Made by a program: the position numbers and the translations under genes. A stretch of DNA of 64,000 nt from an uncultured Oscillospiraceae bacterium (GTDB lineage Bacteria > Bacillota > Clostridia > Oscillospirales > Oscillospiraceae), in contig CATMVA010000011.1 of assembly GCA_950075865.1 (NCBI GenBank), positions 24,745-88,744 on the forward strand, written 5' to 3'. The notes below the pieces were generated by a model. It worked only from the letters and a program-made list of their open reading frames with translations. It did no database searches and was not told where the DNA came from. Shown in pieces: positions 52,781-60,629 of the stretch; the stretch's first letter is position 1, and each line of letters starts with the position of its first letter.

Positions 52781-53074
52781 TTACACCTCCAAAAGTGTGT
52801 CGGTCATCATGGCCGTGTAGGCCACCTGGGCCTCCAGGCGGTCGGCGTCGGTGGGCGCTTCGGGCTGGACGGGACGCTCCGTAGGGGTGATCCCCGTCAG
52901 CTCCCCGGCCTCGTTCAGCTCCAGAACGCAGTAGCCGCCGCAGTCCCAGACCGCCTGGCTGAGGGACTGGGGCACCGCCACCCAGCCGGGGAGCCAGCAT
53001 TCGGTCCGGTGGCTCTGGCTCTGCAGACCGTGCCCCCCGTCAGGGCGGGCCTGGATCTCGATAATAGAAAGCAT
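52781..53074 (-). CDS. Small phage tail-region protein
   Basis: 97 residues (MLSIIEIQARPDGGHGLQSQ, later CWLPGWVAVPQSL and a C-terminal LEAQVAYTAMMTDTLLEV). Similar short proteins occur just before xkdX in Clostridial prophages; function unknown. AAAGGGGG precedes ATG 53074. First gene of the cassette; no tail genes remain upstream. Confidence 0.7.
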   Translation of the reverse strand: MLSIIEIQARPDGGHGLQSQSHRTECWLPGWVAVPQSLSQAVWDCGGYCVLELNEAGELTGITPTERPVQPEAPTDADRLEAQVAYTAMMTDTLLEV

Positions 53075-53162
53075 TTTGCTTCCCCCTTTCCGAAAAAAGG
53101 GGGGTTGGTCCCCAGGTGGGACGAAGGGATACACCAAAGAAGGAAAAAGAGGAGAAACGGCT

Positions 53163-54161
53163 ATGAAACACATTCTGCTCATCGGCACCGGGGGGACCAT
53201 CGCCTCCGAGATGACGGCCCACGGGCTGACCCCCGGCCTGGGGGGCGAGGATTTCCTCCGGTACGTCCCGGCCCTGCGGGACCTGTGTCAGGTGGATTGC
53301 CTGCAGGTCTGCAACATCGACTCCACCAACATGACCCCCCGGCACTGGCTGGCGGTGGCTGGAGCAGTGCGGGAGAACTATGACAGGTACGACGGCTTTG
53401 TGGTCTGCCACGGCACCGACACCATGGCCTACACTGCCGCCGCGCTGAGCTATCTCATCCAGGACAGCCCCAAGCCCATCGTGCTCACGGGGAGCCAGAA
53501 GCCCATCCACATGGACAGCACCGACTCCAAGACCAACCTGCTGGACGCCTTCACGGTGGCCTGCGACGGGCGGACCGGGGGCGTGGTGGTGGTTTTCGGC
53601 GGGGCGGTGATCCTGGGCACACGGGCCAGGAAGACCTACTCCAAGAGCTTTGGGGCCTTCTCCAGCATCAACTTTCCCGCCCTGGGGGTGGTGCGGGACG
53701 GGCAGTACATCCCCTATCTCCCCGCTGTGCCGGCCCGGGGACCCAGGTTCTATGGGGAGCTGGATCCGGCGGTCTCCCTGCTCAAGCTGATCCCCGGGGC
53801 GGCGCCGGAGCAGCTGGAGTTTTTGCTCCGGGAGAGCCGCGCCGTCATCATCGAGAGCTTCGGGGTGGGGGGCGTGCCCTCGGGGGAGGACGGGGATTTT
53901 TATCGGATCATCCGCGCCGCCATGGCCGGGGGGAAGATCGTGGCCCTCACCACCCAGGTCCAGAACGAGGGCAGCGACCTGGCTATTTACAGCGTGGGCA
54001 ACCGGCTCAAGAGCGATCTGGGGGTGCTGGAGTCCTACGACATGACCACTGAGGCCATGGTGGCCAAGCTCATGTGGGCTCTGGCCCTTACCCGGGAGAG
54101 CGGGAAGCTGAAGGAACTCTTCTACACCCCGGTGGCCAACGACATTCTATGCCATAGCTGA
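53163..54161 (+). CDS. ansA: L-asparaginase
   Basis: 332 residues. The two active-site threonine motifs are present (LLIGTGGTIASE and VVCHGTDTMAYTA) together with LTGSQKP (catalytic Lys). It hydrolyses asparagine to aspartate and ammonia; no signal peptide, so cytosolic type I. Start ATG 53163 was preferred over the longer frame. Divergent from the lysis cassette. Confidence 0.95.
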   Translation: MKHILLIGTGGTIASEMTAHGLTPGLGGEDFLRYVPALRDLCQVDCLQVCNIDSTNMTPRHWLAVAGAVRENYDRYDGFVVCHGTDTMAYTAAALSYLIQDSPKPIVLTGSQKPIHMDSTDSKTNLLDAFTVACDGRTGGVVVVFGGAVILGTRARKTYSKSFGAFSSINFPALGVVRDGQYIPYLPAVPARGPRFYGELDPAVSLLKLIPGAAPEQLEFLLRESRAVIIESFGVGGVPSGEDGDFYRIIRAAMAGGKIVALTTQVQNEGSDLAIYSVGNRLKSDLGVLESYDMTTEAMVAKLMWALALTRESGKLKELFYTPVANDILCHS

Positions 54162-54202
54162 AAAAGGCCGGGATCGCTCTAAGAGCGATCCCGGCCTTTT
54201 TT
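54161..54202. terminator. Bidirectional terminator, ansA / small membrane protein
   Basis: AAAAAGGCCGGGATCGCTCT and its complement form a near-perfect long hairpin with T-tracts on both strands. Confidence 0.94.
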
Positions 54203-54205
54203 CGG

Positions 54206-54442
54206 TCAGGACTGGTCGTAATAACGCAGAATGTCCTCCATCAGGAGGCTTCCGATGGTGGCGCAGCCGAAGGCCATCAAGGCGGCGAACTGGAACACCT
54301 CGGCGTAATCATAGAGCCGCGGAGCCAGGACGCCCCCCTGCCCGGCCCGGAACAGCAGGGCTGCCGTTCCCAGCAGGAGCATGGCACACAGAGCAAGGCC
54401 CCGGGTGAGGACAAACCGGGAGAGAGCACGGTATTTCAGCAT
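54206..54442 (-). CDS. Small two-helix membrane protein
   Basis: 78 residues with two hydrophobic segments (LALCAMLLLGTAALLF and FAALMAFGCATIGSLLM). No family recognised. GGGGTGGAA precedes ATG 54442. Single gene with its own terminator, so probably real. Confidence 0.65.
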   Translation of the reverse strand: MLKYRALSRFVLTRGLALCAMLLLGTAALLFRAGQGGVLAPRLYDYAEVFQFAALMAFGCATIGSLLMEDILRYYDQS

Positions 54443-54614
54443 GGTTCCACCCCTTTCGCCCCTATTCTACCAGACCGGGCGGCTGCGTTCCATGCAAAGA
54501 TTTTTCCAACAGCCTTCGTGGGGATTCGACCGTCTTCTCAAAATCGGTTGACGGATAAGCCAAAAGGGTCAACATAAGCCCCAAACCGTGTCTTTTTTCC
54601 TCGAAAACTTTCCA

Positions 54615-54643
54615 TATACAAATTCTGGAAAACACAATATAAT
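54615..54643 (+). promoter_or_regulatory. Probable promoter of the DUF6514 gene
   Basis: TATACA (54615-54620), 17-bp spacer, TATAAT (54638-54643). Confidence 0.55.
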
Positions 54644-54680
54644 GTGGTTACGGACTTTTTTGAGGGAGTGTGACCACAAA

Positions 54681-54953
54681 ATGCGGGAATTGAAACTGGA
54701 CCTGTTTTCGCTCTATCCCGACCTTGGCAACGAGGGGATCTACGACTACGCCATCCTGGTGGACCAGGTGGCGGTGGGGGCGTTTGCCTGCGAAAGCTAC
54801 GGAGTGGCGGTGACGTCCCGGCTCACGGGAGAGCGCTCGGCGGTACCCAACATCACGGTGAGCGTGCCCCGGATCGACGAGTTGATGGACCTGCTGGTCC
54901 GGGGCCAGGTGGGGCCCATCCACCTGCAGGACGTGGTGGAGGACTGGCTGTGA
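54681..54953 (+). CDS. DUF6514-like small protein
   Basis: 90 residues. The build (IYDYAILVDQ...AVTSRLTGERSAVPNITVSVPRID and the end VGPIHLQDVVEDWL) fits DUF6514, small proteins common in Oscillospiraceae, of unknown role. ATG 54681 lies 12 bp after GGGAG; no better start is in frame. Confidence 0.7.
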   Translation: MRELKLDLFSLYPDLGNEGIYDYAILVDQVAVGAFACESYGVAVTSRLTGERSAVPNITVSVPRIDELMDLLVRGQVGPIHLQDVVEDWL

Positions 54954-54961
54954 GCACATAG

Positions 54962-54993
54962 AAAAAGGACCGCCCACCGGGCGGTCCTTTTTC
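54962..54993. terminator. Bidirectional terminator, DUF6514 / SGNH-like gene
   Basis: AAAAAGGACCGCCC / GGGCGGTCCTTTTT hairpin between convergent genes. Confidence 0.93.
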
Positions 54994-56038
54994 ATCGGGT
55001 TTTCCAGTATTCTGCGGCTTCCTGCCAGGCCCGGCGGTTCTCTTCGGCCTGCTCCCGGGGGGCGTAGCCCAGGCTTTTGAGGTAGGCGCCGGTGTAGGCC
55101 GAGAAAAGCTTGGCACCCTCCACGTTCAGGTGGCCCAGGTCGTAGAGGTGCTGCTCGGGCTCCAGGCCCATCTCGGAAAAGGCGTCGGCCCAGTTGAGGA
55201 AGCGGATGTGGGGGGACATTGCCAGCACGTCGGCCTCCACCCGGTCGAAAACCTCGTCGGTAAACTGGCGGAAGGTGGGGTTGATGGTGACGATGAGGTC
55301 GATGCCCTCTTTTTCGCAGAGGTCCACAATACGCTTAAAGTAGTTGAGATTGGTCTGGTACTGCGCCTCGCTGATGGGCATGGGGTCTACATCGGGCTCT
55401 GTGCCCTGGGGGATGACGCCGCCCAGGGCGGTGTAGCCCTTGTTGGGTGAGGCGTTGGGGGGCACCAGGACCTTTTTGAAGTCGCCGGGGGTCAGCTCCT
55501 TCCACCGCTCATGATTGGTGTAGAGGTCGAAAAAGAGGTTCAGCCAGTCCTCACAGGGGGCACCCTCCACCGTGGCCATGATCCGCTCGATCCCCCAGGG
55601 CATGTAGTGGATGTTGAGCTCCATATAGTCGGTGTACTCCCCGTAGAGGAGGGATTTGCCCTCCAGCATCACCAGACTGGGGGACTGGGTCTTGAGGGCC
55701 TCGCACAGATACCAGTAGGTCACTGAGGCGGGCTGCATGCTGCCCGCCATGACGTAGCCGGTGAGGCCGCTCTCGGCGTAGATCACAGCCGGGTTCCAGC
55801 CGCCGTAGGCGGCCGAGCCGCCCATATAGAGCACGTCGATGGAATTTTTGGGCTCCTTGACGTACACATCCCAGTTGGAGCCGTAGGAGACATGGCGGGG
55901 CCTCAGGACGGCGGCGGTGAGACTTACCGTGACGGCCAGTACCAGGAGGAAGGCGATGGCGGACAGAATTTTGCGGCTTTTTTCGGTTTTCGTGGCACTC
56001 CCCTCCCTTCCTTGTGGTCTGATGTCAATTCTACCCAA
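54992..56038 (-). CDS. Membrane-anchored SGNH/GDSL-like protein
   Basis: 348 residues. One N-terminal transmembrane helix precedes an extracytoplasmic domain with an SGNH-type pattern: DVLYMGGSAAYGGW (GDSL-like block I; the usual Ser-Ser reads Gly-Ser) and LYDLGHLNVEGAKL (Asp/His block). Related proteins O-acylate cell-surface polymers (DltD/AlgX-like). Start is uncertain: no ATG or GTG fits, and TTG at 56038 is proposed because GGGGAGG lies 5 bp upstream. Longer frames would run into the divergent miaA. Confidence 0.72.
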   Translation of the reverse strand: MGRIDIRPQGREGSATKTEKSRKILSAIAFLLVLAVTVSLTAAVLRPRHVSYGSNWDVYVKEPKNSIDVLYMGGSAAYGGWNPAVIYAESGLTGYVMAGSMQPASVTYWYLCEALKTQSPSLVMLEGKSLLYGEYTDYMELNIHYMPWGIERIMATVEGAPCEDWLNLFFDLYTNHERWKELTPGDFKKVLVPPNASPNKGYTALGGVIPQGTEPDVDPMPISEAQYQTNLNYFKRIVDLCEKEGIDLIVTINPTFRQFTDEVFDRVEADVLAMSPHIRFLNWADAFSEMGLEPEQHLYDLGHLNVEGAKLFSAYTGAYLKSLGYAPREQAEENRRAWQEAAEYWKTR

Positions 56039-56067
56039 ATAAGCCTCCCCTGTCAAGGGCGGGAGCC

Positions 56068-56096
56068 TTGCGCGGCGGGGGAAAATGTGGTATATT
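56068..56096 (+). promoter_or_regulatory. Probable promoter of miaA
   Basis: TTGCGC (56068-56073), 17-bp spacer, TATATT (56091-56096). Confidence 0.65.
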
Positions 56097-56120
56097 TTCT
56101 CCATGAGAGGGGGCGAGGGC

Positions 56121-57017
56121 GTGAAGGGCAGGCTGATCACCATTCTGGGCACCACCGCCTGCGGGAAAAGCGGGCTGGGGGTGGCTCTGGCCAAAGAGTA
56201 CAACGGCGAGATCGTGTCGGCCGACTCCCGGCAGGTCTACCGGGGCCTGGACCTTGGCACGGGGAAGATCACAGCGGCCGAAATGGAGGGGGTTCCCCAC
56301 CATCTACTGGATGTGGCCGAGCCGGGAGAGCAGTATTCGGTGGCCCGCTTCCAGGCCGAGGCTTACGCCGCCATCGACGGCATCCTGGACCGAGGAAGGC
56401 TGCCCTTCCTGGTGGGGGGCACCGGGCTCTATGTCCGGGCAGTGACCGAGGGATATGTGTTCCACGCCGCGCCCCCTGACGAGGCCCTTCGTGCCGAACT
56501 GGAGGCCCTGCCCATTGAAGAGCTGCGGCAGAGGCTCACCCATGCCGGGGTGGCGCTGGATGAGGACTGCTACCACAACCGGCCCCGGCTGGTGCGGCTC
56601 ATCGAAAAGCTGGAGAACGGGGAGGATCCCCACGCCGAGCGGGAACCGGATCCTCACTATGACGTTCTGAACCTGGGGGTCAGCTACCCCCGGGAGACCG
56701 TGTGCCAGCGCATCGATGAGCGGCTGGTGGCTCGGCTGGAGGCCGGCATGGTGGAGGAGGTGGCATCTCTCCGGAAAAACGGGGTCAGCGACGAATTTCT
56801 GGAGGGGCTGGGGCTGGAGTACCGGTACATCCTCCACTACCTCACCGGGGCCATCCCCACCCGGGAGGCCCTTATCGAGGAGCTGGGCCGGGCCATTAAG
56901 CGGTTCGCCAAGCGGCAGGTGAGCTGGTTCAAGAAGGACAAAAATGTCCACTGGCTGGACATGGAGGCCGACCCGGTGGGAGAGGCATCCCGGCTGATCG
57001 GGGAATTTCTCGCGTAA
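56121..57017 (+). CDS. miaA: tRNA dimethylallyltransferase
   Basis: 298 residues. P-loop GTTACGKSGLG, then VSADSRQVYRGLDLGTGK, HHLLDVAEP and the zinc-free C-terminal RFAKRQVSWFKKD. It adds a dimethylallyl group to A37 of tRNAs reading UNN codons. GTG 56121 is favoured because GAGGGGG lies 7 bp upstream; ATG 56103 in the same frame has no ribosome binding site. Confidence 0.95.
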   Translation: MKGRLITILGTTACGKSGLGVALAKEYNGEIVSADSRQVYRGLDLGTGKITAAEMEGVPHHLLDVAEPGEQYSVARFQAEAYAAIDGILDRGRLPFLVGGTGLYVRAVTEGYVFHAAPPDEALRAELEALPIEELRQRLTHAGVALDEDCYHNRPRLVRLIEKLENGEDPHAEREPDPHYDVLNLGVSYPRETVCQRIDERLVARLEAGMVEEVASLRKNGVSDEFLEGLGLEYRYILHYLTGAIPTREALIEELGRAIKRFAKRQVSWFKKDKNVHWLDMEADPVGEASRLIGEFLA

Positions 57018-57018
57018 A

Positions 57019-57062
57019 GCAAACAGAGCCCGCCCGGGAATTGTTCCCGGGCGGGCTGTTTT
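57019..57062. terminator. Bidirectional terminator, miaA / degV
   Basis: AACAGAGCCCGCCCGGGAA / TTCCCGGGCGGGCTGTT stem with T-tract. Confidence 0.92.
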
Positions 57063-57068
57063 CATTCC

Positions 57069-57917
57069 TTACGGCGCCGTCTCAATGTAAGCCATGCCCA
57101 CAGCGCCGGGGCCGATGTGGGCGCCGATGGTGGGGCCGATGGAGCAGCGGCGGACCTCCTTGGGGAGCAGGTCCAGCTCCGTCAGGCGGGGGATAAAGTC
57201 ATCCACCCGGCTCTCGTCGTCGGAGTAGAGGGCGTAGGCGGGAAAAGAATTGTCCACCGGATGCTGGGAGAGGAATTTCAGCAGCTGCTTCATGGCGGCG
57301 GCCGCACCGAAGGCCTTGCCCACCACCATAACGGCCCCCTCCCGCACCGATATCACGGGCTTAAGCTTGGTCACCGTACCGATGCCAGCTTGGAGATTGG
57401 AGAGGCGGCCGCCCCGGCGGAGGTATTCCAGAGTATCAATGAGGGCGAAGATCCGCACGCGGGGCTTCAGTTCTTCCAGGACGGCCACGATCTCCCCGGC
57501 TGTGGCCCCCCTGTCCCGGAGGGCGCAGGCGTGCCCGGACAGGAGGTGGACCCCGGCACTGGCCGAGAGGGTGTCCACGATGTGGATGCCTTCGTACTCA
57601 CAGAGCTCTTTGGCGATGGCGGCGCTCTGGAGGGTGCCGCTGAGCTTGCCCGACACGGGCAGGACCACGGCCTGGTCCCCGGCCGCCTTCACGGCCCGGA
57701 AACGTGTGAGGAAGTCCTCGGGGGAGGGCTGGGCGGTGGCGGGGTCATCCTTGTTTTCGGCCAGGAGACGGTAAAACTCCGCCTTGGACAGGTCCACCCC
57801 GTCCAGGTAGGCCCGGTCCCCGAAGCGGACGGTCATGGGGACCACTTCAACATTCAGGGTCCGGATCTCTGTGGGGGTCAGGTCAGCGGAAGAGTCGGTG
57901 ATGATACGGACAGACAT
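57069..57917 (-). CDS. DegV family fatty-acid-binding protein
   Basis: 282 residues. DegV hallmarks: RIITDSSADL at the N-terminus, TAQPSPEDF, VLPVSGKLSGTLQSA and RRGGRLS. Some members (FakB) present fatty acids to the kinase FakA; no FakA is in the window. ATG 57917 was chosen for AGGAGG at 7 bp; ATG 57923 is too close. It overlaps or abuts the marR stop, so both share a transcript. Confidence 0.93.
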   Translation of the reverse strand: MSVRIITDSSADLTPTEIRTLNVEVVPMTVRFGDRAYLDGVDLSKAEFYRLLAENKDDPATAQPSPEDFLTRFRAVKAAGDQAVVLPVSGKLSGTLQSAAIAKELCEYEGIHIVDTLSASAGVHLLSGHACALRDRGATAGEIVAVLEELKPRVRIFALIDTLEYLRRGGRLSNLQAGIGTVTKLKPVISVREGAVMVVGKAFGAAAAMKQLLKFLSQHPVDNSFPAYALYSDDESRVDDFIPRLTELDLLPKEVRRCSIGPTIGAHIGPGAVGMAYIETAP

Positions 57918-57919
57918 GG

Positions 57920-58345
57920 TCATACCTCCTTGATGATCTGGTCAAAGGCCTGGGCGGCCTCGGTGAGCAGCAGGGTGAGGGACCGGGTCTTTTCCTCCCC
58001 CAGGCGGGCGGTAAGACGGTCCACCAGGACCAGAGTGTGCCGGTGGGAGGCGTTGTACCGCTCCACCCCGGCGGGGAGAAGCTCCAACTCCACCCGGCGC
58101 CCGTCCCGTACCGAGGGGCGCCGGGCCAGGAAGCCCTTACTCTCCAGGGAACGGAGGATAGCGTTCATCTGGGATTTCAGGATTCGGGTCCGGGTGCACA
58201 GGTCGCTGGCGGTGAGGGGCTCCCCGGCCCGGAAAAGAATCCCGCAGACCAGGGCTTCGTTGAAGGGCAGGTCGGTAACCAGCCGCTGGTTGTCGATGAT
58301 ACAGCCCAGTTGGAGCCAGGCATTGAGCAGTTCCTCGTTGTCCAT
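57920..58345 (-). CDS. MarR family transcriptional regulator
   Basis: 141 residues of winged-helix MarR type (LTASDLCTRTRILKSQMNAILRSLESKGFLARR...DGRRVELELLPAG). An inverted repeat overlapping its promoter indicates autorepression and, since degV follows directly, control of fatty-acid uptake is plausible (as with FabT, inferred). ATG 58345 follows AGGAGGG. Confidence 0.92.
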   Translation of the reverse strand: MDNEELLNAWLQLGCIIDNQRLVTDLPFNEALVCGILFRAGEPLTASDLCTRTRILKSQMNAILRSLESKGFLARRPSVRDGRRVELELLPAGVERYNASHRHTLVLVDRLTARLGEEKTRSLTLLLTEAAQAFDQIIKEV

Positions 58346-58360
58346 ACAGGCCCTCCTAAT

Positions 58361-58379
58361 TAGTTCATAAAATGAACTA
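58361..58379. promoter_or_regulatory. MarR operator
   Basis: Perfect palindrome TAGTTCAT-AAA-ATGAACTA, 15 bp upstream of marR, covering part of the -10 box. Confidence 0.88.
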
Positions 58380-58404
58380 TATACCGTCAAGGCACATTTG
58401 TCAA
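58376..58404 (-). promoter_or_regulatory. Sigma-A promoter of marR-degV
   Basis: On the minus strand: TTGACA (58399-58404), 17-bp spacer, TATAGT (58376-58381), overlapping the operator. Confidence 0.88.
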
Positions 58405-58411
58405 GAGGTAA

Positions 58412-58446
58412 AATGAAGGGCGCCGCATTTTGCGGCGCCCTTCACG
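58412..58446 (-). terminator. Terminator of the single-FMN LysM flavoprotein
   Basis: GAAGGGCGCCGCA / TGCGGCGCCCTTC stem followed on the minus strand by ATTTTACC. Confidence 0.88.
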
Positions 58447-58465
58447 GTATCAGGTCCTGTTTTTC

Positions 58466-60409
58466 TTATTTGGCGTAGGCTGCGGCACCGGCGCCGGCGA
58501 TCCGGCCCCAGGTGAAACAGTTGGTCAGGGTGAAGCCCATGTAGGCGCTGTTGGCGCTGGCCTCGCCGGCCACGAAGAGGCCGGGGATGGCGTTACCGTC
58601 GGCCCGGATGACCTCAGCCTTGTCGTTGCGGGCCACGCCGCCATAGGTGATGATCTCGCAGGGCACCAAGGGCACGGCCACCAGGGTCCCCTCGATCTTG
58701 GCCATCTCGTCGGCATTGCGGCGGAATTCGGCGTCATAGCCGGCCTCCACATAGCCGTTGTAGTCGGCCAGGGTCTTGGCCAGAGCCTCAGCGGGAACGC
58801 CCAGCTTGCCGGCCAGCTCCTCGGCGGTATCGGCGGTAATGTACTCCATGCCCAGAGGCCGGGCCAGTCTGGCATTGGCGTCCACGGTGGACTTCCGGGT
58901 GATGCACCACACATAGCCCAGGCCGTCCTTGTGCATCTGGTCAAAGATGGGGCTGTTGAGCTTCTGGGACATGTAGCCCTGGTCCTGCTCGTTGACGAAC
59001 CGCTTGCCCTCGGCCCCCACCATGATCATATCTTTCAGGCCCTTGAAGCTGTTGTTGGCGGTGGCGGAGGTGCCGTTGTGCTCGCTCATGATCTCATAGT
59101 CCTTGAGCACGCACATCATATCGTCGGTGTGGGTCAGCAGGGCACCCACCTTGCTGGCCATAATGAGGCCGTCGCCGGTGGCGCCGGGGAAGCCGATGCC
59201 CCAGGTGCCGGCCAGCTCAGGGGTGAGCATGGCGGTGAGCTCGGGGTTGTAGGCGTAGCCGCCGGTGGCGATGACCACGCTCTTGGCCGAGATCTCGACC
59301 TTGGCCCCATTGCTCTCGGCCCGGACGCCAATGACGGCGCCGGCAGCGTCGGTGACAAGCTCGGTGGCCCGGGTCTCCAGCATGACCTCCACGCCGGCGC
59401 CCTTCAGGGCGGCGTCAAAGGGTTCGGCCATGCCGGTGCCGCCGCCCTTGACGGTGTGCATCATCTGGAGGGGACCGTAGCCCACCTTCACGTCGTTGAT
59501 GTCCATCTTCACCCGGTCGGAGAGCCAGTTCACCGTCTCGCCGCTCTTCTTGAGGGTAACGGTGGTAAGGGCCGGATCCAGGTGGTAGGAGGCGTTGCTC
59601 ATCAGGTTGTCATACATCTGGTCAAAGGTGAGCTCCACGCCCTTTTCCTTCTGCAGGTTGCTGTCGTAAGCGCCGATGAGGCCCTGGGAGGTGAAGGTGG
59701 TTCCGCCGATGGCGGCCATCTTCTCCAGCAGAATGACCTTGCCCGCTCCCTGGTCCTTGGCCTCCAGGGCGGCGGACATGCCGGCGCCGCCGGCGCCGAT
59801 GACCACCACGTCGGCCACCAGGTTCTGGTCCTGGGCGGGCTTCCCGGTTGCCACGTCGATGTTCTTCAGAGCCTCCACGTCAACGCCGGCCTGTTTGGCA
59901 GCCTCCTCCACCGCGGCCAGGATGGCCTTGCTGGTGTTGGTGGCGCCGGTGACGGCGTCGATCTTCAGGGACTGGTTGGCCACGATGGCGGCGGGGATAC
60001 GCTCCACAGCGGGGCCGCCAATGGAGGGCGTCTCGCTGTGGGAGACCACCTTCACGGCAGTGATGGTGTCAGTCGAAACGGTGACCTCCACCGTCACGGG
60101 ACCGTTGTTTCCCTGGGCAACGGCTTTGTAAGTGCCCGGGGTGATGGCGCCCGTGATGGGCTGGGGCTGGGTCACGGTCTGACCGTCGGGAATGGTCAGC
60201 TTCTGGCCCACGTAGATCAGGTTGGGGTCCTTGATGGTGTCCTTGTTAGCCTCGTAAATCTCGTTCCAGCGGGCTCCGCTGCCCAGCTCCTGCTGGGCGA
60301 TGGTGCCAAGGGTGTCTCCCTCTTTCACCGTGTACTCGGCGGCGAAGGCGGAGGTGCCCAGCATCATGGCCAGGGCCAGGATAAGGGCGACGATCTTGGT
60401 ACGTTTCAT
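58466..60409 (-). CDS. LysM-anchored FMN/FAD reductase (one FMN_bind domain)
   Basis: 647 residues. Sec signal peptide (TSAFAAE), LysM domain (about 26-75: [14 protein letters not shown]...YVGQKLTIP) that should hold it to peptidoglycan, FMN_bind (DAVTGAT), then the FAD domain ([18 protein letters not shown]). The reductase blocks read TYGGVARN and [14 protein letters not shown], without the fumarate-reductase His and Arg. It is probably an extracytoplasmic reductase of a different electron acceptor. Confidence 0.9.
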   Translation of the reverse strand: MKRTKIVALILALAMMLGTSAFAAEYTVKEGDTLGTIAQQELGSGARWNEIYEANKDTIKDPNLIYVGQKLTIPDGQTVTQPQPITGAITPGTYKAVAQGNNGPVTVEVTVSTDTITAVKVVSHSETPSIGGPAVERIPAAIVANQSLKIDAVTGATNTSKAILAAVEEAAKQAGVDVEALKNIDVATGKPAQDQNLVADVVVIGAGGAGMSAALEAKDQGAGKVILLEKMAAIGGTTFTSQGLIGAYDSNLQKEKGVELTFDQMYDNLMSNASYHLDPALTTVTLKKSGETVNWLSDRVKMDINDVKVGYGPLQMMHTVKGGGTGMAEPFDAALKGAGVEVMLETRATELVTDAAGAVIGVRAESNGAKVEISAKSVVIATGGYAYNPELTAMLTPELAGTWGIGFPGATGDGLIMASKVGALLTHTDDMMCVLKDYEIMSEHNGTSATANNSFKGLKDMIMVGAEGKRFVNEQDQGYMSQKLNSPIFDQMHKDGLGYVWCITRKSTVDANARLARPLGMEYITADTAEELAGKLGVPAEALAKTLADYNGYVEAGYDAEFRRNADEMAKIEGTLVAVPLVPCEIITYGGVARNDKAEVIRADGNAIPGLFVAGEASANSAYMGFTLTNCFTWGRIAGAGAAAYAK

Positions 60410-60471
60410 GGACTGTTCACCTTTCCTTTTCTCAAATTGGAGAGCAAATTCCCGCCACTCTCCTATGGAAT

Positions 60472-60501
60472 ATTGTAGCAAAAATAACAGTTTCCCGTCA
60501 A
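60472..60501 (-). promoter_or_regulatory. Sigma-A promoter of the single-FMN LysM flavoprotein
   Basis: On the minus strand: TTGACG (60496-60501), 18-bp spacer, TACAAT (60472-60477). Confidence 0.78.
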
Positions 60502-60574
60502 TGCGCCCGGACCGTCCTGGAAGAAAAAGACAAAAATCTGATCGAATAATGCAAAAACCGGAGAGGAGAATGCA

Positions 60575-60612
60575 AAAAGACCGGCCCGGGAACTTCCCGG
60601 ACCGGTCTGATT
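60575..60612 (-). terminator. Terminator of the two-FMN LysM flavoprotein
   Basis: AGACCGGTCCGGGAA / TTCCCGGGCCGGTCT on the minus strand, followed by TTTTTGC. Confidence 0.9.
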
Positions 60613-60629
60613 CGCTTGCTGGGGTCGCC

